Below, piece by piece: positions 24,595 through 34,709 of a DNA stretch of 64,000 nucleotides (position 1 is the first letter of the stretch; every line of letters begins with the position of its first letter). The DNA comes from Nilaparvata lugens. Lineage: Eukaryota; Arthropoda; Insecta; Hemiptera; Delphacidae. The translations under genes and the position numbers were made by a program. The stretch lies in NCBI RefSeq assembly GCF_014356525.2, contig NC_052504.1, forward strand, positions 62,141,086 to 62,205,085. Reading direction: 5' to 3'. Below the pieces are notes generated by a model, which did not search any database, was not told the origin of the DNA, and was given only the letters and a program-made list of their open reading frames with translations.

Positions 24595-24726
24595 TGTTAA
24601 ATATTGAATAAATAATACTCTTCATATCAACCAACCATCTTTATTATACATTTAAGACTAGACTGTTATTAACGTTCTGGTAACTAATGTATTGAAATCA
24701 TATGATAATAAATATCATCTGTAACA
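24595..24726 (-). repeat. 3' LTR of the Gypsy element
   Basis: 132 bp, TG...CA bounded, matching 28020-28151 at all but one position. Confidence 0.97.
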
Positions 24727-24737
24727 TCTCCCTCTTT
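24727..24737 (-). other. Polypurine tract
   Basis: AAAGAGGGAGA on the minus strand, directly adjoining the 3' LTR; primer for plus-strand DNA synthesis. Confidence 0.9.
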
Positions 24738-24753
24738 AAGACTTTATATTATC

Positions 24754-25246
24754 CTATATTCCCCTTTTTATTTTTCGTATATGAATTGTGTTTCTTCGCT
24801 GAACACCGCCATTATTGTTTCTAACCAGGAATGAACGTGGTTGTGGTAATTTCTCAATTATTCTTCCCTTTTCCCATTCTTTGTTATGAATATTCTGCAT
24901 GTATATCTCCTCTCCAACTATAAAATCTTCGGTGTTTTTAGATGCATTACGATCATAGTAAAGTTTTTGAATTGATTGATTCTTTGCCATCTTGTCGATT
25001 ATCTCATTGGGTACAATTTTTGGACTTCTGCAATGTCCGCTGCAATTTTACAAAACGGTTTATCTGGAATGTCGTGATTGATCAGTGGGTCTTTAGTTTT
25101 TGATTTTTTAAACCTTTGACAAATGTTACATGATAATATCAAATTGCGTATATCTGAATATATACCTGGCCAATAGTAGAACTGATCAACAAGAGAATTA
25201 ATCTTCGAACTGCCAAGGTGAGTTTCATGTAAGTGAGTATCATAAA
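24754..25246 (-). pseudogene. Integrase remnant with the catalytic core deleted
   Basis: From about 25246 the minus strand encodes, in a frame shifted from reverse transcriptase, the integrase zinc-binding domain: a HLHETHLG segment, FYYWPGIYSDI and CNICQRF give the expected H and C ligands. Translation reaches KIAADI, the start of the core domain, and then near 25030 jumps to sequence typical of the C-terminal region (VPNEIIDKMAKN, QKLYYDRNA, then a short basic end). The 78-codon frame at 24754-24990 is that C-terminal part. The D,D-35-E core, some 150 residues or more, is absent, so integrase activity is impossible. The junction has no flanking duplication that I can see. Confidence 0.85.
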
Positions 25247-26521
25247 ATTCCGGAGTTTTAGAGGTACAATTAACCTTGTTCCAAAATACAATAAACCATT
25301 ACTCAGTTGCAAGTCATTTCTTATTCTGTAAAAGTGTTTCACTTCACCGGTTATCGCGTTCATGTCAGGCCATCCTTCATGCAGATATGATACAACGTCT
25401 CTTAGATTTTCATCTTCTTTGGTTTCTTCTACAAATTCTTTTAGCTTAGGTTCACTTATTTTCACGTCTGTAGATCCCAGCGTGTGAATAAAGTCTTTCA
25501 TTGATTGGTCCTCTTTGGTCGTAGTTTTGATCCCTGTACGGGACAAATAATCTGCAATGAACATATATTTTCCGGGTAAATATTTCACTTCCAAAGTATA
25601 ATTAATAAGCTTCAGTTTGAGCCTTTTTAGTCGGTTGTTCAAAATTTTATCCATAGGTTTGGACATTACTGACACCAAAGGTAGGTGATCAGTAAAAATA
25701 GTGACAGAGTCATGGCCATAGACGTAGTTGTGTAGTTTGTTTATGGCAAAGCAAATGGCTAGCATTTCTTTTTCCACTTGAGCATAGGATTCTTCAGTTG
25801 TTGTCATTGATCTTGATCCAAAGTACAATGGTTTTCCTTCTTGAAGCATACAAAAGCCAAGTGATCCCTTCGATGCATCACATTGTATTTCAATTGGGCT
25901 CTTTGGGTCGAATGCTCTTAATACTTGAGGACTGCATATAGCCTGTTTTAATCTCTGGAAAGCTTGACTGTGAGTTTCGTTCCATTCCCATAAAGTATCT
26001 TTCCTCAGAAGTTTTCTCATGGGTGATATCAACTCTGACATATTTGGGATGAAATGTCTTAAGTAGTTTACCATTCCCAACATGGATTGTAGATCTTTTT
26101 TATTCTTTGGATTTTCAAGTTTCTGTATTATTTCAATCTTCTCGGGGTCGGGTAGCATGCCTTTTTCGCAAAATATTACACCTACATATTTTATTTGAGG
26201 CACACAATACTGAAATTTCTTGAAGTTGAATTTTACATTAAATTTCCTTGCTCTTTCTAAAACTTTAGTCAGTATCATATCATTTTCTTCTTTTGAATTA
26301 CTAGCAATGCAGAGGTCATCAAAGTAAAGTGAGATGCCTTCAATATCTCCAAAGTATTCGTGCACTAACCTCTGAAACAGTTCAGGCAAGCACGACAAAC
26401 CAAATGGTGCTCGTAAAAATCTGTATGTTCCAAATCCTGTGCTGAATGAACACAGCTTACTGGACTCCTCATCAAGTGCAATATGATAGAATGCATCTTT
26501 AATATCTAATACAGTAAACAC
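25139..26521 (-). pseudogene. Gypsy reverse transcriptase and RNase H, N-terminally deleted
   Basis: The frame is about 460 codons. It opens directly at the palm: VLDIKDAF contains catalytic Asp (residue 6), FGLSCLPELFQR follows, and YFDD at residues 66-69 is the second catalytic motif. A thumb/connection region is followed by RNase H (QCDASKGSLGF, EKEMLAI, FTDHLPLV; about residues 205-285) and the linker to integrase (PGKYMFIADYLSR). The finger region that should precede it, including the conserved R-x-C-x-D block, is missing: protease-side sequence ends in a FRETLESL segment and joins directly to the palm near 26530. The frame is lost near 25245 at the integrase. RNase H looks undamaged in sequence. 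Non-functional as a polymerase. Confidence 0.93.
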
Positions 26522-27310
26522 CTTCTTGACTTCAGTGATTCCAAAGTTTCTCGAAATTTCTCTTTAATTTTGAGTGGGATACGCCGAGCAGGACTTATTG
26601 TTGGGGATGCATTTTTTTTCAATTTAATCTTGCAAATATCAGGAAAACGCCCAAGGCCGTCGAAGACATGTTTGTTTTTTATATAGATAGCCTGTTTTTC
26701 CTTATCCACTTTATAATTTGTATCATTTTTTTCATCTATAGAGTCAACTCTTTCAATCAAATTGAGATCAATACATGATTCTAGGCCTAGGATTGGAACA
26801 GCTGAAGGACACTTTACAATTATAAACTTTGCTATGGATATTTTAGACTCAGATTCAATTTGTACAGTTACACAACCTACAGGTCTTATCTTAAAACCCC
26901 CAAAAGCCTCTAACAGTACATTACATTTCTCCAATGACTTGTATGGAATACCATATTTTCCAAGTAAGTGAAATGGTAGAATATTAACATCAGCTCCACT
27001 GTCAAGCTTGAATTTTATTTTATGCCCATTTAGAAGCAATTCTTGTAACCATACCCGTTTTTTGTTAAGTAAGTTTACAGTATAAATGCTATCGATTCCA
27101 TGAGGTGATTCCATTACTTCCACTTCCTCATAACTTTGATTTTCCTTGCTGCTAATCTCATGAGTTTGCTGGGATTGTTTCAATCTACATACTATGGAAA
27201 AATGATTGGGTTTTGAGCAATAGTAGCAAATCTTCCCTAAAGCTGGACAAATCCCTGAGTGTTTTCTACCACATCTGAAGCAACATTTGTGATTGATTAC
27301 TGACGACTTG
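26506..27310 (-). pseudogene. Gypsy zinc knuckles and aspartic protease
   Basis: The open frame begins around 27310. Two zinc knuckles lie at about 27215-27285: a short CFRCGRKHSGIC form, then a classical CYYCSKPNHFSIVC with C-x2-C-x4-H-x4-C spacing. The protease domain follows (about 26660-27080) with LDSGADVNILP holding the catalytic Asp and a PILGLE motif near its end. The domain cuts the Gag-Pol polyprotein in the family. The frame terminates just after the 26530 deletion joint. Protease residues look intact. Confidence 0.9.
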
Positions 27311-27403
27311 TTTTATTAAGAATAGGATTACCTGACTTAGCTGTATGGGTGGAAGGCGTCTGTTTGACTGAGTCAACACCTCTCATGATTTCAGTGCCTC
27401 TGT

Positions 27404-27952
27404 TCAATATTTCCATATTTTTATCCGCAAGCTCAATGATTTGCAAAAGTTGACTACCTTTTCAAGATTAGCATCTTCACGAAGAAGTTTTTGCTGTAAT
27501 TCTCTCGAGTTCACTCCGAGTGCTATTAGTGCTTTCATAATTTTATCTTCCTGGTCATTGAGGTTACAAGGTTTTATTAATTTTCTTAAATCTGCATAGA
27601 AACTATCAAATGTTTCATTAGGACTTTGTTTTCTGGTTAGCAATTTGTAGATGTCCATTGTCATGTTTTGTTTAGGCTTACAATATTTCTCCAAAACTTT
27701 AAGAATTGAGGTAACCGTTTCAATGTCTTTCTCCCCTGATAATGTGTTGTACAATTTGAGTCCATCAGGTCCCAGTAAGTTTTTCAATCTAGCTACTTGT
27801 ATTTCTCGAGATTTCTTTACAGTCTCGGTAGCAGTCAAATAAATTGTTACTTCTTCTTTGAAGTTGGCAAAATTATTTGCGATATCCCCATGTATAACTA
27901 GCATACCTGGTTTGTTGAATTCCATTTTCAATATTGAGCTATCACTACTCAC
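27404..27952 (-). pseudogene. Gypsy Gag capsid region, frameshifted
   Basis: The frame has 182 codons, with a start codon about 57 bases after the primer binding site. The middle resembles arthropod Gypsy capsids (LARLKNLLG-like, KQSPNETFDSFYADLRKL, then a basic helix), a retrotransposon Gag pattern. Near 27425 the frame shifts and continues in another phase through an ELADKNMEILNRGTEIM segment to a stop at about 27303, after which the zinc-knuckle frame begins. Two frame changes thus separate capsid from nucleocapsid. Gag packages element RNA; this copy makes at most a truncated capsid. Confidence 0.85.
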
Positions 27953-28008
27953 TTGAACACTTAATAATTCAATTATTTTATTATAACTTTCTTGTTTTAT
28001 CTTATTTT

Positions 28009-28019
28009 CGACTGCGCCA
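28009..28019 (-). other. Primer binding site, serine-tRNA type
   Basis: TGGCGCAGTCG on the minus strand, directly after the 5' LTR. It is complementary to a tRNA ending CGACTGCGCCA, the form of arthropod serine tRNAs and the primer type known for the Drosophila 297/17.6 group. Confidence 0.9.
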
Positions 28020-28151
28020 TGTTAAATATTGAATAAATAATACTCTTCATATCAACCAACCATCTTTATTATACATCTAAGACTAGACTGTTATTAACGT
28101 TCTGGTAACTAATGTATTGAAATCATATGATAATAAATATCATCTGTAACA
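28020..28151 (-). repeat. 5' LTR of the Gypsy element
   Basis: 132 bp; would hold the promoter and poly(A) signal of the element. One mismatch to the 3' LTR. Confidence 0.97.
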
Positions 28152-28156
28152 AAAGT
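28152..28156. other. Target-site duplication, right
   Basis: AAAGT, identical to 24590-24594. Confidence 0.9.
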
Positions 28157-28330
28157 TTTGATCCTTGACGTATCCTTATGACGTACCCCCCACTAGGAAA
28201 TACTGAAATTAAATGTTTCTAACGGGTGATTCTCATAGAAAATAACCCTCTTGAAATGATTTCAGCCAAAATATGTATTTTTTGTTAGGAATGCCTTAGA
28301 ATACCAAAAGGTATTATAATGAAAAATTTG
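28157..28330 (+). repeat. Fold-back repeat arm, right of the Gypsy insertion
   Basis: TTTTGATCCTTGACGTATCCTTATG and the later CTAACGGGTGATTCTCA block continue the alignment with 60375-60450 where it was broken at 24594. Confidence 0.7.
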
Positions 28331-31300
28331 TATTTAGGCTGTAGGACATGATTTTCTATTTTTGGGTGTATTCCCCGTCCCCCAATACTAATTCGAAAAT
28401 TCCTAAGGAATCCTGTTCATAATGAATTGTTCTTTCACGTGATGTGTGGTTTCTTATCTATACTGGAAAAATATCGAAGTTGTATAGGGTAGAAGTGGTA
28501 GGTTTGCATAATTTTGGAAATCTCTTGAAAAATACCCCTTTTTGAAAATTCGTAGTTCCAGAACCAAGAATGGTAGAATCCTGCGCGACCACTCAATTCA
28601 TTGGAAATTTTATTCTCTTTGATTGTGTCAAGAATAATTTTTCTTGTGAAACTCAAGGTTTACGAAATAAAATGGGAAAATTGAAAAAAGTCTGAAATTA
28701 TGAGGGTTTTTGGGGGTTTTGGGGGTGAAGCCGCCCTCTGGCGTGTCAGAAAATTCCAGATTCGAATTCTGCGCCCCAAAATACATATAGAACCGTCGAG
28801 AAAAATTCTTTCGGGGCTGTTTCCTGAAAAACGACCATTTGACTGGATTACAATGTCACCATATTTTCTCTGGAATTATGAAATTTTATCATATTATACA
28901 TTTTTATCAATATAGAATGTGTGATGATTGACAAAGTGATTTAATTTCTGCACCTCTCCCATCATTTCATTATTTTTATTACAATGCTGGTTCTAACAGG
29001 AATATTTTCTTTGAAGGCTATTGATTTGGTTTTCCTTGTTTATATTAAAATTGTTTTGGTGGAATTTCTTCCAACATGAAACTAGTTTCTGCAATGCTCT
29101 CTATTCACTTTTTGATTCACAACTATATCGTCTGCATACATAAGTGAGTTCACTGACATATTTTTTGAGAGTTGTATACCTGAGTCTACGCACATTGGAA
29201 ATGCTTTCAGACTCAGATATACAACATTTCTGTCACAATTCATTTGTCTTAATCTTTTGTGAAATCACAACAAATTTCTTAGTAGGTAATCGACTACAAC
29301 TAACTTTGAATGTAAAGTTGCGATATCACATCCCTTCTCATCATTCTGAATATTGTAACATCAATTATGGCGATAAATAATATCAGTTATAGCCGCAATT
29401 TGAAATTCCTCTTTGTGGCACTTTTATGTCCTAGACGACATCAAGCTCCTTATTCAACGTTCACTTTTCAACTTGATATAATTAATTGTGATGATTCTCC
29501 CTTTTTTCAACTAATTGTCCGCGAGAGAAATTTTAGTTGTGTCATTCTTTGGCCAATTCTCTTAAGCCAAATCGACGCGAATTCGATGGAAGCGAATATC
29601 TACCTCCACTTGACACGACCTTCAAAAGAGCAGACACGTTTGCAATCGATACTGGAATATATTCAAAACAAATTCGCTAGTGCACCAGAACAAAATTGCA
29701 AAATTAGTCTGATACTGTAATCTCAATTAATTCAGTAGACAGGAAGTGGACAATTTCCAGTTCGGCTTTAAAACGTGAGCGGGAAGTGGTCGAAATAATT
29801 TTGCACGCTCTTATCGCATAGATAGACAAGCATCAGGGGCAGAACTAGGAGGTGGTGGCCTAATCTTGAAAGGTGGCCCCAGCCCTCAGCCTTCAACCCT
29901 CAGCCCTTAGTTTCGTTGTTGAAAGTGAATGAAAGGCAGGCGTAGCGGGTGCCAGTGTACTGCCATGCTGTTCAACCAGCCGTTCATGAATAATGCAAAC
30001 ACCCTACTCTTGCAAAACTCTATAAATTCACAAGGGCATTGCGAAAAATACATTACTAGCGTATAGGCTTGTGCGCCATAACAATCCTGTTGGCCATCTT
30101 TTGAGTGGAGCTGGGAAAGGAGCATTATCACCACTATACGAGTAGGCTACCCCTTCATGATGTTAATCGTGTGCTTAGATCATCTTAGAATCGATATGTC
30201 CACACTAGTAGAGCTTTCACAATAAACATAAATTCTCGTCATAAGCATCCGAAATATATCTTTTGAGTACTGTTGAGTTGTCATGATATTGGTTCATGAA
30301 AAGGATTGGTAGGCTAACTCTAGAATAACTCACTAAAGGAGCCTATTTGGACCCTTTCCATAACTCCAATCAATATCATGACTGATGAATGTATATCACA
30401 TGAATTTTTATATTATTGAGAATCAAAAATTCAATCAAGTTCAACATTGGAAAATTCAACTATTTTGATATTCATTACAATTTGATTGTTCAACATCATT
30501 GGCACTTTAACCCTTGGTGTGTATGCCACATTTTCCTTGGTAAGAGTTTATGCAGTGTCCAAAATAAACTGATTGAAATTCACGATGAATTTTAGGTCTG
30601 AAATGATTTAAAGAAAAAGAAGATGAATGGAGAAGACTTGATTTATTAGGAATAACTATTATGAAAACACATCATTATTTAATCAATAAGAATTTCACAA
30701 CTTTCAGAAAAGTACCAAATATTAGTATAGAAAAAGAACAATGTAGGTAATACCCGTGAGATCAAGAATTGAAACCTGTCCATGCTGTTATATCTCATAA
30801 GATATGAGATATCTTATATGTTATATAAGATATTATGTTATAATATAGCATGAGTGTATATCAGTGTCTGACGCACACTGATTGTCACTGTACTTTTCAA
30901 ATGCGTCGTGAGCTCACACTACTGTCATTCAACTAACGACCAGCTGATCCAGCTGATGCTGATCTGTAATACATATTGGGAGAATCAATTGTAGAAATGG
31001 GGAACTAATAATCGGTTATGAAATGTGAAATAGTGATCAGTTTGTGATTTGTGATACAGTTGAAAACTCAAATGTATTTGTAGACTCAACCACTGTTTCT
31101 CTCACAAGAAAGCTTCACGTTTTCTGTTTGCGGAGCTTTTTTACACAACAATGAGCAGAGCCGAATAATCTCCGGAATAATACGTGCACAAGTTGAATAT
31201 TTGCAAGCTCCAGGGCAGGAGCTCTTTTCGCAACCGACGTTCTATTGCTGCCGCATCTTTGCAGCGCCGAGCCGAGCCGAGCACAACCCACACCAGGAAA

Positions 31301-31634
31301 CCATTGACCCAAAACAACGCCACCACCGCCGTCCTTCCTGGACCTGGACACACACTTTTGCTGCTACAGTCTTTGAAACTTTGTCTTCCATTTGCTCAAA
31401 TGCTCGACCGACAAACGTTTCCTTTGTTCCACTGCACTGGCCTCGCCTCTCCATGCATCCGGATCAGCGAAATTCCTGCTCAATGATTCTCAAATCAAAG
31501 TTACATACCGACCGCTATGCAAAAGTTGGACGAAATTATGTTTTTCAAGATAACACTGATTTTCCATTGTTTTTTATATTTCCAGGATTGTTTGTTGGTA
31601 TACTGAAGGGCACATCTCTTATCGATCGTATCGG

Positions 31635-31640
<6 letters not shown>
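28331..31640. other. No supported gene
   Basis: 28696-28735 contains three close G runs (TTTTTGGGGGTTTTGGGGGTG), a possible G-quadruplex. A plus frame of 117 codons at 29367-29720 has normal-looking composition but no motif I recognise. 31115-31490 is GC-richer with overlapping frames on both strands up to 145 codons, again without domains; it could be an exon or promoter region, unproven. Confidence 0.45.
30790..30833. repeat. Two back-to-back AT-rich hairpins
   Basis: ATATCTCAT (30790-30798) pairs with 30804-30812. ATATCTTATAT (30809-30819) pairs with 30823-30833. The stems overlap, so the region can switch between two folds. Confidence 0.7.

Positions 31641-31708
<68 letters not shown>
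31641..31708. repeat. (TA)n microsatellite
   Basis: 34 uninterrupted TA units. Confidence 0.98.
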
Positions 31709-31711
<3 letters not shown>

Positions 31712-32030
31712 AACTCATGTTATTTTAATTATCCACTGCATACTGCTGTATATTACTGAAAGTTGATTACCTTGATCTACTTTCAGCCTACTCCATTTTA
31801 ATAATCAATGATTTGATCTTACTTATATAATGATTTTACTTTATTAATTTACTGTTTTTTTTCTCTTAAATCTTCATACCAATTAAAACTTTCACAATAT
31901 TTTAATTTTTAATCAAATCAGTTAAATTAATGAAATTAACGTTTTGGTAGAGAGTTAGCGGGAAGAATACTTCGAATATTCTTTCCAAAGAATGTACATT
32001 GATATGTCCAAAGCTCCACCAATTCATGTG
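31709..32030. other. AT-rich sequence; right part may be LINE 3' UTR
   Basis: No frame of note. The last 50 bases run smoothly into the LINE 3' end at 32031 and may belong to it, but the homologous copy at 50627 starts only at 32031. Confidence 0.4.
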
Positions 32031-32180
32031 GATGCATAACAATATTATCTATAGTTATTACAAATTGTTTTTTTTCATATTATATACAGCTCAATAATTA
32101 TTTTCTTAATTTATATTTTGTAAATTTATCCATAATTTTGCTGTATTGTAAGCTATTGTTTATAAGTGTATAAGCCAGTA
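32031..32180 (+). mobile_element. LINE 3' UTR, left half, interrupted by an RTE LINE
   Basis: Matches 50627-50776 with small indels, from GATGCATAAC to GTGTATAAGCCAGTA. The other half lies at 34669-34709. Between them is a 2.5-kb RTE LINE. Confidence 0.9.
32172..32180. other. Target-site duplication of the RTE LINE, left
   Basis: AAGCCAGTA, repeated at 34660-34668. The uninterrupted relative at 50627-50827 has it once. Confidence 0.88.
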
Positions 32181-32187
32181 TGAAGTA

Positions 32188-34092
32188 TTGAGCCATATGA
32201 AAGATAGTGAAACCTTAGTTATCATTGGTGATTGGAATGCAGTTGTGGGTGAGGGAAGTGATGAGGAGGTGATTGGAAAATATGGATTGGGAAATAGGAA
32301 TGAGCGTGGACAGAGGTTTATAGATTTTTGCATGGAGAAAAATTTTGTTATTGCCAACACACTTTCTAAGCAGCCTATGCGACGTCGTTACACGTGGATT
32401 CAGCCAGGAGATATGGCAAGATATCAAATAGATTACATCATTGTTAAGATAAAACACAAACGGTACATACAACAATGCAAAACCTATCCCGGTGCTGACA
32501 TTTGTAGTGATCACAATCCCATAGTGATGGACTTGAAGTTACAAGGTGGAAAAAAGACATTTAGACAAAATCCAGCTACAAGAAAATGGGCGGTAGAAAA
32601 ATTGAAGATACAAGAAAATGCTGATAAATACAATTGCACGATCAAACAAAGATTAAGTCAAGTAGACCAGCCAGTGCTAGACACACATAATCAGTGGGAA
32701 CTTTCAATTTTGACGTCTGCCAAAGAAACATTAGGCTGTGAGATGGTGCAACCAAGAAGCCCTTGGATTAGTGAAGATACCATAGCTCTGATGGAATTGA
32801 TACAGAAACACAAAAGAGAAGGAAATAGGAGTGAGTATAATAGATTAAGAAATCTTGTAAATAGACATGCTAAAAAAGATAAAGTAGAATGGCTTGATCG
32901 ATGCTGCAATGAAATAGATAACAACTTTGAAAGAGGAAACGTGGAAAAATCTTATAATCTAATTAGGAAGATGTTTGGCAAGCGGACAGTAAGAAGCAAC
33001 ATTATCAAATCGAGTGACATGAAAATTCTTATGGACAATGATGAGGTGGCAGATAGATGGAAACAATATGTAGAAAGTCTCTATGGTGATGCAGAATGCT
33101 TTGAGGGAATAGAAAACGAGGACGATGTACCTTTTGATGAGTTGGGACCACCGATTGCTTTTCCAGAAATGGAAAAAGCATTACATGATCTCAAGTCAAA
33201 GAAAGCTTATGGAGTAGATGATATTCCTGCTGAACTTCTGCAAGCGCTCAATGAAGAGATGAGAAACGTTCTATTTACCCTTTTGAATGAGATATATATA
33301 ACCGGAAAAGTTCCACTTGATTTTAAGAAAAGCTTGATGGTGATGTTACCGAAAAAAAGTAATGCAACAAGATGTGAGGAATATAGAACACTGAGTATTC
33401 TGACGCATACATCCAAAATACTAACAAGCGTTATTTTGAAAAGGATTGAAGGTAAAATAGATGCAAACCTAGCAGATTACCAATTTGGCTTCAGAAGGAA
33501 TAGAGGAACAAGAGAAGCTATATTGTGTTTAAGGAACATTGTGGAAAAGAGTTTCGAAGTAAATAAGAAGGTGTATATTGCTTTTGTAGATTTACTCAAG
33601 GCATTTGATAGGGTAAATTGGAATGTCCTCATGCAAACACTCAAAACAATCAAAGTAGATTACAGAGACAGAAGGATCATAAGAGAGCTGTATACTGCTC
33701 AAACAGCATTTATAAAGGTGGGTGAGAAACAAAGAGAAGCTGCCATCAAGAGAGGAGTAAGGCAGGGTTGTAGTTTGTCACCGCTTTTGTTCAATATCTA
33801 TGTAGAACAGGCTGTCAATAAATGTAAGGAATATTGTTCAGGAATCAAGGTAAATGGATTAAGAGTGCAAATGCTCCGCTTTGCAGACGATATTGCAATA
33901 GTGGCACAAGATAAAGGTAATCTAGAGAGAGCACTGAATACCTTGCATGACATTCTCAAAAATGAATTTTACATGGAGATAGATAAGGCTAAGACAGAAG
34001 TGATGATCTGCTCCAAGAATCCTGATTTTGGAATAGTAAAGATAGAGAATAACGCCCTCAAACAAGTGAAAAAATTTAAATACTTAGACTAG
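32188..34092 (+). pseudogene. RTE LINE ORF: partial endonuclease and reverse transcriptase
   Basis: 634 codons from the first Met; the frame is already open from the 32181 junction, so that Met is internal. The endonuclease C-terminal two thirds is present: GDWNA (about residue 13), GLGNRNERGQRF, a YTWIQP block, QIDYI and CSDHNP (about residue 110), while the N-terminal catalytic Asn and Glu are lost. Reverse transcriptase follows: KAYGVDDIPAELL, QFGFRRNRGTREAI, FVDLLKAFDRV (first catalytic Asp; Leu where most relatives have Glu), QGCSLSPLLFN and FADD at residues 565-568. All core motifs are intact. The frame stops at KFKYLD because about five extra bases near 34086 shift it; the next conserved block continues in another frame. 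Confidence 0.93.
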
Positions 34093-34645
34093 GTAGCATT
34101 ATTTCAGAGGATGGAAAAGACAAAGAAGACATAAAGCGCCGTATAAGAGAAGCCAAGGCCATTTTCATCAATAAACGGGATGTGCTTTCCTCCAAAAGTC
34201 TGAATTTGGATTTGAGAAAGAGACTTATAAAGAGTTGTATCTGGAGTATTACACTATATGGCTCAGATACATGAACTATCGGTAAGGCGGAAAAAAGGCA
34301 ATTAATGCATTTGAAGTATGGTGTTGGAGGCGAATGCTGAAAATAAAATGGACCGATAGAATAACAAATGAAGAAATATTTCAAAGGGCTGAAGATACAC
34401 AAAAAACTCTATTGAAATCTCTTAGGGACAGACGGCATTCTTGGATAGGACATATTATAAGACACAGCGAATTCACGCTAACAATACTGGAAGGTGCAAT
34501 CAGTGGACAACGGGCTCGTGGAAGACCCCGGCTACAATATTTGAAGCAGATAACCCGGGATCTTGGGGTCCAGAGCTATACCCAACTAAAACAGCTGGCT
34601 CTGGACAGACAAAGATGGAAAGCTGCCAACCAATCGGACGATTGA
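34093..34645 (+). pseudogene. RTE LINE ORF, C-terminal part, broken
   Basis: Continues the previous protein after the shift: GSIISEDGK and RREAKAIF-like segments, SITLYGSDT with TGA in place of the usual Trp codon near 34274, and a second frameshift in an A run near 34285. The last frame, 34334-34645, holds MLKIKWTDRITNEEI, SWIGHIIRH, GRPRLQYL and ends QSDD. Same domain as at 8620-9228 and 19545-20309, but much better preserved. Confidence 0.88.
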
Positions 34646-34659
34646 AGCAGAAGAAGAAG

Positions 34660-34668
34660 AAGCCAGTA
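34660..34668. other. Target-site duplication of the RTE LINE, right
   Basis: AAGCCAGTA. Because the element tail is GAAGAAG, one or two bases at its left edge are ambiguous. Confidence 0.85.
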
Positions 34669-34709
34669 TATATTGTAATCTACATAAATAAAGTACTCAA
34701 TCAATCGAT
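34669..34709 (+). mobile_element. LINE 3' UTR, right half
   Basis: TATATTGTAATCTACATAA and AATAAAGTACTC followed by a short (AATC)n tail; equals 50777-50827. Confidence 0.9.

Larger units (their letters stand above)
24595..28151 (-). mobile_element. Ty3/Gypsy LTR retrotransposon, internally deleted
   Basis: A complete insertion by structure: two 132-bp LTRs starting TG and ending CA, differing at one base (24652 versus 28077), a 5-bp target duplication, a primer binding site directly after the 5' LTR and a polypurine tract directly before the 3' LTR. Inside, in order on the minus strand, are Gag, two zinc knuckles, aspartic protease, reverse transcriptase, RNase H and integrase remnants, which is the Ty3/Gypsy order. 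At 3.56 kb it is clearly shorter than autonomous members, usually 5-7 kb. The N-terminal part of reverse transcriptase and the integrase catalytic core are missing, and there are at least three frameshifts. It cannot move by itself. The single LTR difference implies recent insertion. Confidence 0.95.
32181..34659 (+). mobile_element. RTE-type LINE, 5'-truncated
   Basis: 2.48 kb with clean ends: a 9-bp target duplication on both sides and the 3' terminus GAAGCAGAAGAAGAAG seen in related copies. It begins inside the endonuclease domain, the usual result of incomplete reverse transcription. One long frame (32188-34092) and a second (34334-34645) encode endonuclease, reverse transcriptase and the C-terminal region, with three lesions between them. 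Members of this clade move by target-primed reverse transcription. This copy is dead. Confidence 0.93.

Noticed and set aside
31184..31638. 145-codon frame in a GC-richer patch
   Set aside because: Four frames are open at once across both strands and none shows a domain; could hide an exon but cannot be called.
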